Below are positions 56,670 through 58,221 of a stretch of 58,221 bases of DNA, in pieces. Source of the stretch: Limisphaerales bacterium (GTDB taxonomy: Bacteria; Verrucomicrobiota; Verrucomicrobiia; Limisphaerales; UBA11358); NCBI GenBank assembly GCA_025362675.1, contig JANYFN010000224.1, positions 1-58,221 on the forward strand. Direction: 5' to 3'. Within the stretch, counting starts at the first letter, position 1; each line of letters starts with the position of its first letter. The notes under the pieces are model-generated. The model did no database searches. It had not been told where the DNA came from and worked only from the letters and a program-made list of their open reading frames with translations. The position numbers and the translations under genes were made by a program.

Positions 56670-58221
56670 TCATTGGTGCAACCGGAAAAACATGGTTGCG
56701 CCCGTGTTGGTCGGGAGGGTGATTTGATAATTGAGACCAACGACAGTGATTTTTCCGTTCACCAACGACCAGAGGGCATTCGGTCCCAGCACCGGAGTTG
56801 ATTCGACGTGGAAGCTGCCGCTGGTGATCGGCCAAGACAGCGTCAAGGTTCCGGCTCCGGACGATACACTTACGCTCGGCGTAATGGTCGTGGTCGGCTG
56901 CGGCAACTGATCCGGTCCGAGTTGGTAGTCGGCTGCGACTACATTGCTGCTAAGGATGCCGCTGTAAATGCGGACTTCGCTGACGCCCGCGTTCATAAAC
57001 GGACGATTGCCGCTCGTGCCGGGAATGGACGCCGCAAAATTGGTATTCCAAATTGCCCGCCCAATCGTGCCCTGGTTGGTGCCCAAGGTGCTCAATGGAA
57101 TAGTCACGCCCGAGGCAGAACCAGAGAAGGCTCCGTTCGTATAAAGCGTCACGATGCCAGCCGCCGGATTGTAGGTGTAAACGTAATGCGCCGGGCTGGG
57201 CTGGCTGATGATTGAGTTATAATTCACACGGGTGCCAAGGTTGACGAGACCCGAATCACCCGCCGTCGTTTGAATCTGGAACGAGGACATCGCGTTGAAC
57301 CAACGGGCGAAGAAACTGATGAAATTCGCGCCGCTACCAGATGGATCTGTCGGGCCACCAAAGCCAATGAATGTATTGCCGTTGGCCCAACCATTGTTAG
57401 TCACCCAGCATTCCACGGTGACCGCTGCGAGACCGTTCAGCAAACCGCCGGGGATGCTCACATAGCTCGTGTCAGTGGCCGATCCGGTGTTGGGCAGCAC
57501 AGCATAGCCGCCGGCGAAGTTGGCGGAGCCTTGCAACGTGCCGTCCGCGCCGCCGATGGAATCATGGGCGATGGTGCCGCTGGTTTCATTGAAGCTCCAG
57601 CGGTGGGTCAGCGTGGCTGGCGGCAATTGATCCGGGCCGAGTTGGAAATCAGCCGCGACGGTGTTGCTGCTCATGATGCCGCTGTAAATACGGACTTCGC
57701 TGACACCCGCGTTCATCAGCGGACGATTACCGCTCGTGGTCGGAATGGAAGCGCCAAAGTTGGTGTTCCACACCGCGCGACCAATCGTGCCTAAATTGGT
57801 GCCAAGCGTGTTCAAGGGAATCGTCACGCCCGTCGCGGAACCGGAGATAACGCCATTCGTGTAAAGCACCACCGTGCCAACCGCAGGATTGTAGGTATAG
57901 ACATAATGTGTCGGGCTGGGAGCCGTGATGATCGAGTTGTAATTTACGCGTGTGCCGAGGTTGACAATGCCGGAATCACCCGCCGTCGTCTGAATCTGGA
58001 GCGCGGAAATCGAGCCAGCCCAGCGCGCGAAGAAGTTGATGAAGTTCGTGCCGCTGCCGGACGGATCCGTCGGGCCACCGAAACCAACGAACGTATTTCC
58101 GTTGGCCCAGCCGTTATTCGTCACCCAACATTCCACGGTGACGGCGGCGAGGCCGTTCAACAATCCGCCAGGGATGCTCACAAAGCTGGTGTCGCCCGCC
58201 GAACCGGTGTTGGGCAAAGCC
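56670..58221 (-). CDS. LamG-repeat secreted protein, N-terminus cut by window end
   Basis: The frame is open through the right edge, so at least 517 residues are present and the true start lies outside. There are two tandem LamG/concanavalin-A-like modules with a period of 240 residues (720 bp). Each contains LPNTGSA, YVSIPGGLLNGLAAVTVECW or a close variant, and FMNAGVSEVRIYSG or a close variant. The modules are highly similar at DNA level, pointing to recent duplication. The C-terminus (TLTLSWPITSGSF, ending FFRLHQ) resembles the ends of the giant repeat proteins. It is probably a surface carbohydrate-binding protein, co-oriented with the pseudopilin and fucosidase genes. Confidence 0.82.
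   Translation of the reverse strand, partial: ALPNTGSAGDTSFVSIPGGLLNGLAAVTVECWVTNNGWANGNTFVGFGGPTDPSGSGTNFINFFARWAGSISALQIQTTAGDSGIVNLGTRVNYNSIITAPSPTHYVYTYNPAVGTVVLYTNGVISGSATGVTIPLNTLGTNLGTIGRAVWNTNFGASIPTTSGNRPLMNAGVSEVRIYSGIMSSNTVAADFQLGPDQLPPATLTHRWSFNETSGTIAHDSIGGADGTLQGSANFAGGYAVLPNTGSATDTSYVSIPGGLLNGLAAVTVECWVTNNGWANGNTFIGFGGPTDPSGSGANFISFFARWFNAMSSFQIQTTAGDSGLVNLGTRVNYNSIISQPSPAHYVYTYNPAAGIVTLYTNGAFSGSASGVTIPLSTLGTNQGTIGRAIWNTNFAASIPGTSGNRPFMNAGVSEVRIYSGILSSNVVAADYQLGPDQLPQPTTTITPSVSVSSGAGTLTLSWPITSGSFHVESTPVLGPNALWSLVNGKITVVGLNYQITLPTNTGATMFFRLHQ
56780..58221 (-). repeat. Tandem duplication of a 720-bp LamG-coding unit
   Basis: The segment about 56930-57500 matches about 57650-58220 at most positions (for example GATGCCGCTGTAAAT and GCGTTCAT recur 720 bp apart). 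The array probably continues beyond the window. It is a candidate site for copy-number change. Confidence 0.75.

Overview
This 58 kb window comes from a bacterium of the Verrucomicrobiota, most like Limisphaerales/Pedosphaera-type genomes. The evidence is lineage-typical content rather than a marker gene. There are five pseudopilin-like proteins with the N-terminal [22 protein letters not shown] block and a C-terminal F-x-D-G/S-H motif. There are giant secreted proteins built from autotransporter-associated beta-strand repeats, a PEP-CTERM protein, a Reg_prop/Y_Y_Y sensor, and a dense set of glycoside hydrolases and S1 sulfatases. No SusC/SusD pair, transporter or cytoplasmic sugar catabolic gene is visible.

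Left part, minus strand. 1-2300 is the N-terminal 766 residues of a beta-propeller sensor that runs off the window. 2439-10358 reads as one unit transcribed right to left: pseudopilin, a 1538-aa GH128-like/ricin/discoidin/beta-strand-repeat protein, GH29 fucosidase, pseudopilin. 10622-16420 is a 1932-aa beta-strand-repeat protein sharing its N-terminal module with the GH128 protein. 16724-17335 is a P-domain PEP-CTERM protein. 17474-25305 is a roughly 2610-residue repeat protein split in two by an apparent one-base deletion near 21061.

Middle, plus strand. 25885-39357 is a tight eight-gene operon: a sulfatase-like protein with a damaged active site, a sulfatase, GH29, a sulfatase, an SGNH esterase, an FAD oxidoreductase, a GH116-like enzyme and a sialate O-acetylesterase-like enzyme. 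Two short units follow, each headed by a pseudopilin: one with an exported FucU/RbsD-like protein, one with a GH50-like enzyme.

Right part, minus strand. A Gcr-type membrane protein ('site-specific recombinase' family) stands alone at 44318-46315. A non-coding stretch with possible structured-RNA character follows. Then comes another unit read right to left: a LamG-repeat protein (cut by the window end), pseudopilin, GH106-like, a GH29-GH27 fusion, and GH95.

The enzymes together suggest extracellular breakdown of a sulfated, acetylated, fucose- and galactose-containing polysaccharide, for example a galactofucan or algal exopolysaccharide. The substrate is inferred. The most interesting regulatory signal is a near-perfect 16-bp palindrome, consensus YCACGARTTCTCGKGA, found once in front of each of six transcription units between 2.4 and 44 kb. 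It looks like the operator of an undescribed regulon that couples pseudopilins, giant repeat proteins and the fucose-polysaccharide enzymes.
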